A stretch of DNA of 64,000 nucleotides from Cycas panzhihuaensis (Eukaryota; Cycadophyta). The translations under genes were made by a program, and so were the position numbers. The notes beneath the pieces are model-generated. The model was not told the origin of the DNA. It ran no database searches and saw only the letters and a list, made by a program, of their open reading frames with translations. Each line of letters begins with the position of its first letter. The first letter of the stretch is position 1. Location: assembly GCA_023213395.1 (NCBI GenBank), contig CM041465.1, positions 180,055,741-180,119,740 of the forward strand, written 5' to 3'. Of the stretch, positions 41,998-54,628 are shown one piece after another.

Positions 41998-42643
41998 AAA
42001 ATTAAGATATCACACTCACATATATGTTATGATACTTCACTATATAATTCCCCAGACATCACACTAAGGTACTATGCTATCACACCAGAGTTAAACAATT
42101 GCACCCATAACACAATAAAAATCACCACATAAAATATCATACTATAATAGTAGTCTCACACATTACCACAACAGAAACCATCACGGGATGTTAGTAATCA
42201 AATTACAAAAATGGCCTTTACAGAATAAGCAACATTATTTAAAAATCCAAAGATAAGAAGACTACCATACATGCAAGGGTATTCTTGTTATATATGCATT
42301 GCCAAAAGACCCCAAAAACTAGAAAGATAGAATGTTGAAAAGCCAAAAGCTAAAATGCCAAGAAACTTAAAAGTGGTGAAAAATAAAAAATACTCAAATT
42401 ATACACCTGTCTAAACTATGGAACATGTTAATCACCTCATGATATTAACTACCTTTTGCCACAATTGCGTTTAGTCAATGCAATTTTGAAAGGAATTAGA
42501 ATAAATCCTTTACTCTAATCATGCTCTAGAAATGATTAAATATATACATAAATGTGGGTTCAATTTTCTCCACCCTTTTAATAACCAAGTCAACTTATTA
42601 TAAGAAAATTAGATACGAGTCAAAACTTGAAACCTTAGCCCTT
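41998..42643. repeat. 646-bp tandem repeat, unit 1
   Basis: Direct repeat with the next unit; landmarks are AAAATTAAGATATCACACTC at the start, TAGTAATCAAATTACAAAAA at 42192 and CCAAAAGCTAAAATGCCA at 42342. The offset between units shrinks from 646 to 636 along the repeat through small indels. Confidence 0.85.
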
Positions 42644-43288
42644 AAAATTAGGACATCACACTCACATATAAGCTAACATATCACTCTACAACTCCTTAGT
42701 GATTGCACCAAGGTGTTATAATATTACACCAAAGTTAAGTAATCACATTGACAACACAATGAAAATCACCACATAAAGTACCATACTATAATAGTGGTTT
42801 TATATATTACCACAATAAAATCATCACAAGATGCTAGTAATCAAATTACAAAAAGAACCTTTATGGAATAAGCAATGTTGTTTAGAAATCTAAAGATAAG
42901 AAGACTATCTACATGTAAGAGTATTATTGTCCTATATGTGCATCTAATAGAGCTTAAAAGCTAAAAAGATATAATGTTGGAAAACCAAAAGCTAAAATGC
43001 CAATAAAGTTAAAGGTGGTAAAAAATACTCAAATTATACACTCCTCTTAATTTATAACAAAAATTAATCGCCTAATGTGATTAGCTACCTTTTGCCACAA
43101 CTAGCTTTAATTAATACAATTTAGAAGGGAATTAAAATAAATCCCTAATGCTAATTACACTCTAGAAAAGATTAAATACATTTGTAAATGTGGGTTCAAT
43201 ATACTCCATTAACCCTCGTTAATAACCGGGTTAACTCAATAAGAGGGAATAATACACAAGAGTCAAAAAACTTAAAGCCTCTCCCCTT
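42644..43288. repeat. 646-bp tandem repeat, unit 2
   Basis: Second unit, beginning AAAATTAGGACATCACACTC; both units end near CCTTAAAATT. Clear divergence between units indicates an old duplication. No coding content seen. Confidence 0.85.
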
Positions 43289-43750
43289 AAAATTTTCTCT
43301 TTTGTTCATCTTATGTGTCCCCTTCATTTTCCCTTCGAGTAATACATCCATAGTTGATCATTAATGGGCTTCTCATTTACATCATTTACAATGCATTGGG
43401 CACTTGTTCCTCAAGATAATAATATATACATAGACCTTATACCTCTAATGTATGAAATATTACACTTCAAATATGAAAATGTATAGAAATATATCTTTCA
43501 CACCTAATAAGTTATTTCAATATAAAAGATATTTCTTGAAAATCACACTATCAAGTATAATATTATAATAAATGTCCTTTAATTTTATAAAGGGGATGAT
43601 TTCATCATATCATAAGATAAAATGCATGAAACCAAGATGTACAATAAATAAAATAATATAAGAAATATGTATACCAAGCACAATGTTACATAAAACCTAA
43701 GCCTAACAAAATGCTTCCTAAGTAATACATCATTTTGTGTAAATCATCAA
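43289..43750. other. AT-rich spacer
   Basis: No gene, LTR or repeat recognised. Confidence 0.5.
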
Positions 43751-45620
43751 ATATGTTACTAGAATTAATAGCGTTGTGCGTTGTATAAATGCCACTTCAA
43801 TTGTCATGGCAACTTCAATAATAGAAGGTTGCAGACAACGCGGTTGAGGCGTGATTCTGCCAAGTGGAAAAGGAACGTGTATTATGGATTAGAGCCACAT
43901 CCAACGTATTCATCTTGTTTTTTTTTTGGGTCGTTAAGGCGACATCTTAACAGAACACGTGCATGGATGCCTCGATAGCACATTGGACAGATGTAGAGTA
44001 GCCTTTACACTCAAATCCGAGGTCTCTTATTTAGTGGCCTATTTGGGGGACTCCGAATCAATTTGCGATCCACCTCAACTGTCCGCCACGTCATGGAACT
44101 CGTGGCGAGCAGAGTTACTCCGCCCAGTGCATTACGATACGAAGTCCGTATCCACGTTGGTCCTTGCAGGATGACGTGGTTCCGACAGGAGCGAATGCGT
44201 CAAGAAACGGCGAAGGGACCGGTCGGAGGTACACCCAGCAGAGGAAGTCTGCACGGTGCGCCTCTGGGTACAAGACCACTCCCTCCGGTCACCAGAACCT
44301 GCGTTTAGCCTCATTTTAAGGGTGCGGTTCCAGACAGAGTCTAGGGCTCTTACTCTTTGGGAAATTGTGGTTCCCTGCGTTGCACAGGAACTTGTCGACC
44401 GGAGAAAATAAAATTTTATCCGAGATTCACAGAGCGGAATCATTTACCTTGTGACTGTTTCAGCGACTTTAAGGGGGACTGAATTCAGTGAAAAGTGGTA
44501 AGGCGAGTGCATGTATAGGTGGCAAATATCTTATTTTCCCTTTCAGCGCCCCAAAAATCGCAGCATTACCGTTGAGATTTTTCCGAAAACCCCGTTCCAT
44601 GGGACTCCGACCCAAGTCCGCTAAAACTCCCGCTAATATGACCAGCATTGAATGACAAATATGGGACGGCGAAAGATTTATGGTGCAGTGTGTTGATGCA
44701 TTTTAGAGTTCATAAGACTGTAACTTTTGCTTTCAAAAAACTTTCTTGTCGAATTCTTTAAGCAGCCGGTAATGAAAACAGTTTGTTACGGCAGGCAATA
44801 ATTTTGCACGAGGCGTCACATGCAAAGAAAGCAAATCAAACAGTAACAGATCAACTTAAACTTATGACGATATGCAGCAGTTGTGTGCAACTTGATTTAC
44901 CCAACGTACCGTAAAATTATTGGGGAACCGGGGTTTACTGCTTTTTCCTAGATTATTGTAATGTATTTCGATATCCTGCTGCTTTTCCTAAAAATAGTCC
45001 ATCCCTTTGTTTATTTATTGTATGTACTCCAACGGAACTCCTTCCAAATATAATTTTGTGAGAGAACAAAGCGACAAACTTGTGGTGTTTGGGGTAAAAT
45101 ATTCTGAATGATATTTTAACAGGGAAACATTACGCACAGTTTGTGGGAAGGAATTTGAGCTGTATGACAAGGAAATGCAGGCAAACTCAAATTTAAAAAA
45201 TATGCAGTTGGTTAGCCTGTCTGCAAATGTACATTGTTGACGCTACAAATCCAAAACAATATTTCAGAGGAAATGATTGAAGTACACATCATTTATTGAT
45301 GAAGACGGCAATAGCTATGTATGTAAGCAAGCCCATTCCTTCCTTCTATGGGGTATGTTTCACTCAAGGGGCATTCTATAAAACCACCCTGTTGGAGGCG
45401 CAAATGCAAACAAACTAATTTTACGCTCGCAGGCTGCATAAATTTTTACGGAGCGGACTACAACACCAAATCCTGTTTGAACAGCAAGGCATTGTACAAA
45501 TACAGGAATTTCTCGGCAAAGAACAGCCTCAATCGTACCCATAAAAGAAACATCCGAGTTCGATTTAGGTTTATGATTCTACGAATTTACTCCCTACGTT
45601 TTATATTTATTTTTCTATAT
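43751..45620. other. GC-richer block of unknown origin, possible promoter-like DNA
   Basis: Base composition changes sharply near 43770 and back near 45600. CpGs are frequent and the sequence does not look deaminated like its neighbours. It carries ACGT-core motifs typical of plant bZIP sites: CCACGTCA at 44086-44093 and its inverse TGACGTGG at 44172-44179, plus CACGTG near 43956. Several overlapping short open frames on both strands (43781-44443, 45348-45626) have no recognisable domain. It could be a promoter plus 5' part of a host gene, or an inserted genomic segment. Confidence 0.4.
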
Positions 45621-46128
45621 TTATAATGTTATTCATTATCCCTTTATCAATTTTAAGGCATATAATGGGATGAATCAATAAAACAAAGCATTGAAATATA
45701 GTTCAAGGTTTTACAAATCATTAGACATGATTCCATAATCCCTTTCAATTTTACCTTAATAGCCATTTAATAAGTGTCAAAATCATAGAATCCACATCCA
45801 CTCTAGTATCACATCATTTCTTAGCCATGAGAATAAATAATAGTATAATAATAAATAAATGTAAAATATATAAACAAAATCAAAACATGGCAAAATAAAT
45901 CACACCTCCCAGAATTGCATTGCATGAAAGGCTAAGAAAAGAGACATTCCAAACTAAATGGGTTTCGTCATAAGCTCATGTCTTATTTGAGAATGCTACT
46001 TTTTCACCATGTTCAAAATCTCAAAGTAGGTTTGAATTAATTATTAAATTTTTTACAATGAAATTATTGAAGAAACTTTGTATTATTAGAGGTACTTCAT
46101 AAGACATTGTATCATTTTTATTAAAGAA

Positions 46129-46162
<34 letters not shown>

Positions 46163-46308
46163 GTTATTTGACGTATTACATACGCAAAAGAAAATATTTA
46201 AATTTATTTTATTATTTATCTTACATACTTATATGTATGGGATACCTTTTGATATAATGCATAATACTTTTCAATAGTATCACATAGATTACTCGTTTAC
46301 TAAAATAT
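45621..46308. other. AT-rich spacer with (ATT)n microsatellite
   Basis: Non-coding. An (ATT)n run of about ten units lies at 46131-46161. The last 13 bases are the target-site duplication of the SINE that follows. Confidence 0.6.
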
Positions 46309-46473
46309 TACTTTTTTTTTAATAGTATGTACCAAACAGATGGACTCAGATCTTTGTTTGTCAGGGTTTGTCACCATTTCATCCAATTATCCCTTATAAC
46401 ACCCCTTAGGGGTCAAACTTGGGACTTTCAACACCGTAAGGTATATACCTACCAATGTGTCCCATCGTTCAAC
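46309..46473 (-). mobile_element. tRNA-derived SINE with target-site duplication
   Basis: A 165-bp unit on the minus strand. Its head resembles a tRNA gene promoter: an A-box-like GGGACACATTGGTAGGTA followed about 30 bases on by a B-box-like GTCCCAAGTTTGACCCC. It ends in an A-tract (TTTTTTTTT on the plus strand at 46312-46320). It is flanked by a 13-bp direct repeat, TTTACTAAAATAT at 46296-46308 and TTTATTAAAATAT at 46474-46486, matching at 12 of 13 bases. Head, tail and duplication together mark insertion by LINE machinery. The family name is unknown to me. Confidence 0.8.
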
Positions 46474-46486
46474 TTTATTAAAATAT

Positions 46487-47035
46487 AACTAACATGGAAT
46501 TGTTTATATGGGCATGAATTACATTATATTTTTCATATAAATATGATTTACATTATACCTTTGATATCAACATACCTTGCATAGGATTTATATATAGGTA
46601 TGAATTACACCATTTTCTTTAATATGATTATAATTGACATCAAATATTTTTTATATGAAATGAATTACATTATACTTTTTATATGGAAATGACTTGCATT
46701 ATATTATACTTATATTTAGCATTTCTATATTCATGATAATATTCATTTTTACAAATAACAAATATTATTAAATCTAGTAACTATGGATTTACTCAAAATT
46801 GTTCTTATATAATGAGAAGAAAGGCATATAATCTTAGAAGACGTCTTTGTCCAAAGACCTATAAATAACCATACATCTAAAAGTTAAGTGTCAAATAAGA
46901 GGGGGAAATCTAAGATGTAAGAAGCCTATCTAGGTGATATTAATGAAATGTTTGATGGTTCAAATTGTGATAAGGATGATGACCACAACATTAATGATGA
47001 TATAGATCATAAAGAAGAACTAGAAGGGTTCAGTG
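46487..47035. other. left flank of element T
   Basis: AT-rich. A short acidic reading near 46936-47035 (EMFDGSNCDKDDDHNINDDI) may be part of a decayed frame interrupted by element T. Nothing else recognised. Confidence 0.4.
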
Positions 47036-49749
47036 TGTTTTCCGGCTTCCGGAATGGATACTGAAACGCCGACTCAAGTAAGTGCGGTATGCTTCTCACC
47101 TTGTCGTTTTCTTTTGTGATAAGTATTTGATTGCATGCTATGATTTCGTAGATGGTCCCTGTTGTCATCTACACCTATCCAAACTATGTCGACTATAGCA
47201 GGGGCACATTCCCGAGTGTGACACCCCTATGGCCCCATCACTTCCCGTGATTCTCGCCCTACTCACCTTAAGACCCACTTGGCTCATATCATTCCCGCCA
47301 GGTGGTGATCCATCGTTGTTTAGTCAACTTGTTGCACCTTTGAGTCCCGTTGTTGCTTCCTCGTGGCTCATTTGTCTACTTATTCCGCACTGGTGTGGCC
47401 CCGCCTAAGTCATCGCCCATGCCCAGCCGGTTGTTTAGGCTAAATTTGGCCTCGTCCCGCACCGCAAGGCATTTCTCGACATCGCAAGATTTACTGCATC
47501 GCAAAGTTTATCTGCAGACGATCGCCACAACTTATTTTTAAAAATTTACTGTGGCAATTCTCGTATTTATTATGGAATTGCCACATGTCTCGCGACTTAA
47601 CTCACTACCAGCTGTGCCGTAATCGCTCGATTAGGGTTGAGGTTAGGTATTTAAGTCTTACCTAATTCATTTTATGGATCTTTTTGCCTCATTTTAGAAG
47701 CATCACAAGGAAAAACGCCCTGCTATCTATTGTTCCCTATTGCTCCAATTGTTGTTTCAGACCTGCAATCACTCTCGGTGCCCGACTCTCCTTTTGTTTG
47801 GTAGTGACATCTTCCCACTTGCACACCTTGGAGAGGGCCTCTTTGAAGAGTTTCTAGGACTTCTTTGCCTGGGTAGCCATCAAACAGTCTCAAGTGTGCT
47901 TTTTCCTTCACCATCTTAGCGGGGCTCCATACCTCGCTCCACGGTCTTTCTACAGATTTCTCAACCTCTTTCCAGCAAGTTTTGATAGAGGCAGACACCT
48001 CCCATCTTCTCTACAAGCAGTTGTTGGTTTAGGGTCTTTCCTTTACCCAATTTATGCTAAATTTTTACATGTTTACACTAGCTTGTCTTATCTCATTCCA
48101 AGGGTTGTTTCTTGCCTTTTCCTTGGGCTTTTTGCTCTGCTGTTAGGGCCTCTTTTCCTGCATTTCACACCTAGGACAGGTCAAGAGGGATACATAAGGT
48201 TTGGGATAGAGCCGTGTGGATTCCATACCACCTTCCACGCCTCCCTAAAAGGCTTTTTGCCCTCCAAACCTTCCTTTTGCCCCGTCTTTGCTCTTGGAGT
48301 AGAGTAAGGGTTTTAGTAGGCTATTTCCGTACCCGAAATCGGTGTTGGCACTTGTTGCAAAGATCGGTTTAAGGGCTCATTTCCCAAATCGGGCAATGCA
48401 CAAGCCCTGATTACTTTTCTTGGCTCAATCCTCTTCTCAACATCCCGCTTTGCTTCTCGTAGCACCGACCTTGTTGAGTTTTGACTTTGACTCTTTTACA
48501 TCTCTGTTGTCCCATTTTCAACCACCTTGACCATACCCTCACCGCCTTGTGGCTTCTTGAGGGAGGGTAGGTTTGCTCTTCTTGGAGGTGGGCCACCCGA
48601 GGCTTACTTATCTACTTCATCGCTCATTTGAGTAGTTTGTTTTGCCATAGATTATTGATGTAACTTTGTGGTTCATGTACACTAACATATAGATACAGAG
48701 ATTTATTTTTCATATATGTACACACATGTTATTGGGACTCTGCTTTGTGTTGTTAGCCTCCTTTCCTTGGAAAGGGATATTTGTGCTTACTTGCAGGTAC
48801 ATGGAGGGCGTAAGGGATTTCCTCCTCTTCTCTCATGTAAGTGCTTTTACTTATATTTTATTTTAGCATTTCATTTATCGCCATCATTTTCCTTTTTCCT
48901 TTCTTGGCACTCTAGTGTCACTTTCGTGGAATGTATGGAAGCCCCATGCTTTATCCCATCTGCGACCCTCTCTCTCTCGCCATACTTTGTGGAGCAGTCT
49001 TGGACACCTTATGGGAACGCCATCACTTCAACCACGTCTCCATTCCAGGTATGTGCTCTCGCTCCATTTCATTCTCTTTTCTTTAAAAAATTTTGCATGG
49101 TAGTAATTAGATCATTTGAAAGGAAAAGGGAAACCAACTCTCTCTTTTGGTTTATATTCCATTTGTTACATTTCACACATTATATTAATCACAAGAAAAG
49201 GTTCTGGGAAGCTTTCTCTTTTAACCTTTCTCTTTATCTTGTAAACTTCACCTGTCCTATTGACTTGTTATACTTGGTTTAGTTTGCTTGCGTATGTCAT
49301 AGCACCCTCCTTTCTCTTGATTACCCTTCGAAAGGGGAGCTCTTGATCGATCGATCGCTCCTACTCCCTTCATCCTCCCTCGATTTTCTTCCGCCTAGCC
49401 AGATCACCGAGAAGATCTCATTCGTAGGTTGCTCACCTACTTACCCTTTACTGCTTCTCTCTACTATAGGGAAACCCTTGAGAGGTTCTCTCCTTTCCCT
49501 TCCATCCATCCAAGGGTGGGAAGACCCTTCTCCTAGATCTACCCAGTTAATCTTCCACCTCCTCTCTTCTTAACTGAAGTGGGGAACCACCTTTAGGTAG
49601 TTGGGTACCATCCGTAGGTCCCAAACTCGCCCAAAGACATGGGGCGCCTGCGTGATATTTGCCTTACTCGTAGGTTTTTATCTACACTTGATAGTGCCAT
49701 TGACCGCCTCACTATTCCTACTCGGTTAGGTAGCTATCCCAGACGCACA
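47036..49749 (+). repeat. 5' LTR of element T
   Basis: Repeated at 58444-61179 through its whole length. Starts TGTTTTCCGGC; last shared part is TAGCTATCCCAGACGC. Landmarks include GCTATGATTTCGTAGATGG, GATTAGGGTTGAGG and GATCGATCGATCG at 49347. Open frames inside it (47894-48307, 48716-49282 and others) are not kept in the second copy and are chance. Confidence 0.85.
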
Positions 49750-50155
49750 TCCACCGTGACCATACCGGGATCCGCCAAGAAGGGAGCTAGTTTTGCTCTT
49801 TCGCTGGTATTTCTACCTTCTTGTGGCTTTCTCCTACTTCATTTTCTTCGTTGGGTAGCCCACAACATGCGCCTTTGTCACCGCTTTCTTTCTCCCACAA
49901 AGGTTGGTTAGCCTTGTATGTGACGCTTCTCTCGCCACGTGGCTTACCTCCATTGTTAAAAGATCCCGGTATCATCCTCTTTCTTCATCGATTCGATTTG
50001 ACTATAGAGGGATACCCTCCGATTAGGCCTACTACACCTCAACCTCGTGAACTCATGAGTTTCCCTCTTCTATTCCGGATCTACCCAAGAGGGTGATAAT
50101 CGTATTTACTACCCGGTGACCAACATCACCCGCTGACGCCCTTCCTCCTACCCAT
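49750..50155 (+). other. leader of element T
   Basis: Between the LTR and the gag-like frame. No standard primer-binding site starting with TGG was found at the LTR edge. Confidence 0.5.
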
Positions 50156-51580
50156 GTGGTAGAAGGATCTTTTCCTCTTGAGGTTTACCACTCGCTTGGT
50201 GATTCTTATGAGGAATGTCCCAAGGGATCTACTTCATTTGAGGTCCCGTCAACCTCTTACGATCATGTAGATACCCCTCCCGCCGATGTAGTTGAAGCTT
50301 TTAATGAGTGCCGTCGCACTGCTTGTTTTCAACCACGTCCTAGATGGTTTGAAGATGCCTTCCGTGGGGGAGCCTCTTCTTCGCCTCCTCCCCACTTTCT
50401 TCATCCTCATCTATTCCTCCCCGCAATAACCAATCCCTTCGTGCCTATATATTCGTCCCGCCTCCTTCCCTGCTATATTACGAGAACATATGTTGCACCT
50501 TATATTCCTTGCCAAGGTCCTAGTGCTTTGGGACCTTCTGCAGATGTCCTTCCCTCGCTTGAAGGTTAGCATACCCTTCCTAGCCAAACTAATGTGCCAT
50601 CCCGTAATGTAGTGCATACCTTCTCTAATAGGCCTGTTGGTCCTACTAACCCTTGACCATTAGTCATGTGGGATCCACTCCCACATACCCTCAAATCCAA
50701 CATGTCGCCTCTTCCTTTACATCCTCCTGTGGTACACTTCTCAACCTTGGGGTGGTAGAGGGAACCACCTCTTAGCTTATGAAGTGGATTCGCTACACCC
50801 ATATGGGATTGCCCCACCCACGAGTGGCCCATATGGGCAAAACCAGTTCCACATCCCCTTTTGCCATGCCTTTGCAAGAGAACCCAACTCCCTCTCAAGG
50901 CACCTATCCTTAAGTCCCCTTCTAGTAAGGGGCATATCCTCAAGGAGGGATGGGTATGCTGCCCTCATCTGCTCCTTGCTTACTACCTACTGCATCATTT
51001 GTTGATCCTACGGTCTAGGCAAGGGCGCGTCCCTTCTTAGACTATAGGTCAACACCTTTATCCATCGAGGCATTAAGAACTAATCTGCTGCCTCATCCTC
51101 CTGAAGTTCCTAGATTTAACAGAATGTTGTCGCAACACCAAATTTGAACACATGCATAGTTTTTCTATGACATGTATAGACCATCGGGCTTACAACCATA
51201 TCTTAATGAAACTGTTTCTACAATCTTTATAGGGCAATGCCCTTAAATGGTTCTATCGCCTCCCTGCCCACTCTATCTTTTCATTCCAGCAATTGGTGGA
51301 TGAATTCATCAACTACTTTGATGTAGCTTGTCCATTTAAGAGCGGAATAAAATCCCTCTTATTGCTCAAACAAGGTTACGATGAAATGAATCATGACTTT
51401 GTGAGACGATTCCATGACCTGCTTCACTCCACTAAGGCCACATTGCCCGAGAAGCTGAAGAGAGATCTGTTCGTTAACGCACTTCGTCCTGAAGTACATG
51501 TGGAAGTCCTTAAAATAGGGGCAACCACATGCGACTCTGAGATCGCTAAGTGCTTAGTGTTAAAGGCTATTGAGATCTAG
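50156..51580 (+). pseudogene. decayed Ty3/gypsy gag of element T
   Basis: An open piece at 50156-50569 could be the Gag N-terminus. The capsid core is clear from about 51180: a helical run with NALKWFYRLP (the WF..LP signature of plant gypsy Gag), then FINYFDVACPF and SLLLLKQGYDEMNHDFVRRF, continuing as an open frame 51293-51580. A TAG replaces a Gln just before GNALKWF. Gag forms the virus-like particle that packages the transcript. The part between 50570 and 51100 is broken. Confidence 0.8.
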
Positions 51581-52430
51581 GCTGGACTCAAGAAGCCTCT
51601 CAACCCCTCACATCGACGTGAGGCACCACGTTCAACCAAAGATACTAAACCTCAACAACCCTCTAAATCCTCTTCTCATCAAACTGAGAGGACTTTAGAC
51701 CCTCTCACATCCGCCATACATTCATTCGAACGCACGATAAAGGAACTCAAGTTCTGTGCTCCTTCATCTCGACATTTAACAAACAAATTCAACAAGTAAC
51801 TCAAGCTTCCTCCCGTGAATGGAAATGCCAGTCCTCTCAAACGAGGAAGATAGATCCCCTGCTTGAGAAGAAGTGGTTCTCCATTCATGGGGAGTGCTTC
51901 CACGACGACTCATGTTGTAGGGCTCAAGATCCCAAGGATGCCCCTCAACGCCACTCCTCCTCTAAACGGGCCTCAAGGCCTAATTTAGACCAACCGGTCC
52001 ATAAGAATCTGCTCCCAAGCATGGGCAATGTGATCGCAACACTCAATCTAAGAATAACTAGAACCGAGGAAGATCGCCAAATTCCCGTCCTTCCCGCAAT
52101 AAAGGGAAGGGCATCCAAGATTTGTCCTCTTCCTCTCATTCCCCTAACCGTCGCACCCCATCACCTTCGCAGCCCCAGAATAAGGGGAAGAAGGTGATCC
52201 AAATGCTTGAGGATACTCCTTCGTATGCCCTTACTCGATCTCAAGCCACCAAAGAAGTAGCCGGTGCTTCTTCCTCTACTCCTTCTGACCCTCTTCTAGA
52301 GAAACCTCCTCTAGAAGTACCTCTCGTCCCAAAGTCCATTCCTATGTACCTGGGTCATTACGATTTTCAAAGGGCACTTACCCAACCTAATCGCCAAGGG
52401 TAAGCCTTTCTCCATCATGGACCGGGCTTC
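51581..52430 (+). pseudogene. Gag C-terminal / linker region of element T
   Basis: Low-complexity Pro, Ser and Lys rich reading, best at 52122-52403 (HSPNRRTPSPSQPQNKGKK), with no visible zinc knuckle. By position it links Gag and protease. Confidence 0.5.
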
Positions 52431-53259
52431 ATACCATTGTTGTAGGAATGTCCTTAATAGTTGTTTTGAGGAGTTGTCTCGAGCAATGGACTCTCCTCTT
52501 GGAAGCTTTAGGATCAAATGACACTGCCCACGCTTTGGCCGCCCAAAGTCGTGAACTCGTTATCTCTTTTGATCCTAAGGACCTTCCATGTGTGAAAGGG
52601 AACGTTAGTGGAACTTCCCATTTACTATTACCATCGATACACCTAATTGTACCCTACGAAGGACTATTGTCGACAACAATTCTTCCATGAATACCATGCC
52701 CTTGCATGTCATGCAAGAGCTTGGTATTTTTGCCTTGGAACCTATTCCATGGTGATGCCAAGGTTATGACTCAGAGTGAGAAGACCCCATTGGGATCATC
52801 GTGATTCCGCTCACCCTCGAGGGTAAGACCTGTCCTCACGATATTGTAGTCCTCGACGCCGATGTCGACTACAACCTTCTTTAGGTCGTCCATGGCTTGA
52901 CCAAATGGGAGCCGTGTGTTTGACTCTTTAGGGACAACCTAAATTCGTCCACGAAGGACGAATGAGGGTTGTTCCCGTGAATGCCTACTTTCCAAACAAA
53001 CTTGTCCTGTTAATCAGGCAAGCCAAGGTCCTTCTACTCATACCTCAGCTTGCACCATTGGTATACCCAATCCATCCAAGAAGATCCTACATCTTCTTTT
53101 CTAGTCTCGCGTTTTGCCCCTATTGGCGTTGGAAGCTACACGCACCTCACCTTGTTTAGTGACGACGAGTCGCATGACGAGGGTGAGGATTGTCTTCACC
53201 CCGCCTCTTTCCTCCGCACTGAGGGACGCACATATCCTGCTCTAGATCTCCATCTATAA
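52431..53259 (+). pseudogene. decayed retroviral-type aspartic protease of element T
   Basis: Contains TIVDNNSSMNTMPLHVMQELG-type sequence near 52650-52720, matching the plant gypsy protease signature VDGGSSVNIMP with the catalytic loop altered (DGG to DNN), then VVLDADVDYNLL near 52848, the second conserved strand before the RPW motif, where a stop and frame shift follow. A further open reading, 53050-53259, has an acidic tail (FSDDESHDEGED). Cleaves the polyprotein in active relatives. Confidence 0.7.
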
Positions 53260-53640
53260 TCTCTCTCATCGGTGAGACTAGCCACTCCTACATGTCGCAT
53301 GTCATCGCCGTGTTGACTCGTTTCGGCCCTCGGTTCTTCCCTTTATCACCTCCTACGGTGATGGCTTCAAGAACTACCTTCGCCTCCTTTCGAGGAGCCT
53401 CCTTTGACTCTTTCTTAGAGTCTCATGAGGAAGATAGGCAACCCGACGACCATCACGGTCATGTTACCTCCGCTTCCTTTAGGACTTCATCTATTCGAGT
53501 AAGGTCATCCATGGGGTGGGTTACTTCAAGGATGATGAAGCCTTACTTGAGCACTCGCAGGCTCCACACCCCACCTAGTCGAGATTCCTTCTCTGCGAGT
53601 CTCTCTTTGAGGTCTCATCGATGAGGAGTCATCCGCTAGG
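53260..53640 (+). other. junction region where RT, RNase H and integrase core are missing
   Basis: Only 380 bases separate the protease region from the integrase C-terminus; intact gypsy elements have over 2 kb of reverse transcriptase, RNase H and integrase here. The plus frame 53292-53624 shows no such motif. Confidence 0.65.
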
Positions 53641-54027
53641 CTCGCTCGACCTCGAGGCTTTGACGAGAGATGTTTAGTCGCTTATCAAGCTAACTCGGCA
53701 TCCAAAGCTCTCTCACAAAGGACCTACGATAAACATCTCTGCTCCTATCCTTTGTTTCTTGGGGACCACGCCCTTAAACTTGAATATCTTCATGACCGTT
53801 TGACCAAATTTAAACCTCGATGCGTTGGCCCTTTCATCATTATCGAGACTCTTGGTAATGGTGCTTATAGGATTGCCACCACGGAAGGTCTTAAATTTGA
53901 GAAAGTCGTAATGGAAAATTCCTTAAGAAGTTTTACTCGTGACCCTCATCACTTCTACTTGCGCTCCGAAATGAGCCTAAACTACCATCTTGAGTTGTGC
54001 CCATTTCTCCCGATCACGGTGGAATGA
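53641..54027 (+). pseudogene. integrase C-terminal remnant of element T
   Basis: Reading CLVAYQANSASKALSQRTYD then GDHALKLEYLHDRLTKFKPR and CVGPFIIIETLGNGAYRIA, with LKFEKVVMENSLRSF. This is the GPY/F-type end of gypsy pol, where the G-P-F/Y segment follows the K-x-x-x-K-W region. Open from 53752 to 54027. No chromodomain is visible. The catalytic DDE core is absent. Confidence 0.75.
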
Positions 54028-54600
54028 CAATTTAAGATGGCCTCTCCGTTCTTTTCTCGGTTCCTCCCTGAGAACCCGTGTTCCCATATCCTTTTGGGAC
54101 ATTTGTCTTCCTATTTAGGCATCCCTAGTTAGGACGACGCCTGGAGTATCGTTACTCCCCTCTCTCGCTTGGTGTTTCCTTCAGATATCCCGCTATGCTC
54201 CCCTATGGATGTATGTGTTGCTCTATTTCTAACCCTACATATGCCTATCATCTCTACTCATGGCGGATGTGTGTGCTCGTTAGATATATTGCTATGCATG
54301 GAAGGAAATGTGCATCATATAACAAAGCATCTATAATGTATATAACAAAACATACATGTCATCCGCCACACATGATATACATATCATCTCCTATTAAATG
54401 GCGACTAATTACCCCATATATATATATATATATATATATATCAAAATCATATGTTACATTGTACATATGGGAAGCCGGTGTCCTTGTAGGGGGGGTACAA
54501 TCATATGACTCTATATATATATGACTCCCTAGAGGCCCGTGCTTTCCCTACCAAAATCAAATACATGTGTCCTACTCTATTATTGCCCCGCCTCCTGGGC
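54028..54600. other. non-coding spacer in element T with (TA)n
   Basis: Contains a short (TA) array at 54417-54442 and repeats of CATACATATCAT type. No frame supported. Confidence 0.5.
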
Positions 54601-54628
54601 ACCATCTCTGGTTGGTGTGATCCCTCTC

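Noticed and set aside
47894-48307. 137-codon open frame inside the T LTR
   Set aside because: Broken in the second LTR; no recognisable domain.
48716-49282. 188-codon open frame inside the T LTR
   Set aside because: Not kept open in the second LTR (about 60130-60710), no domain, pyrimidine-rich composition.
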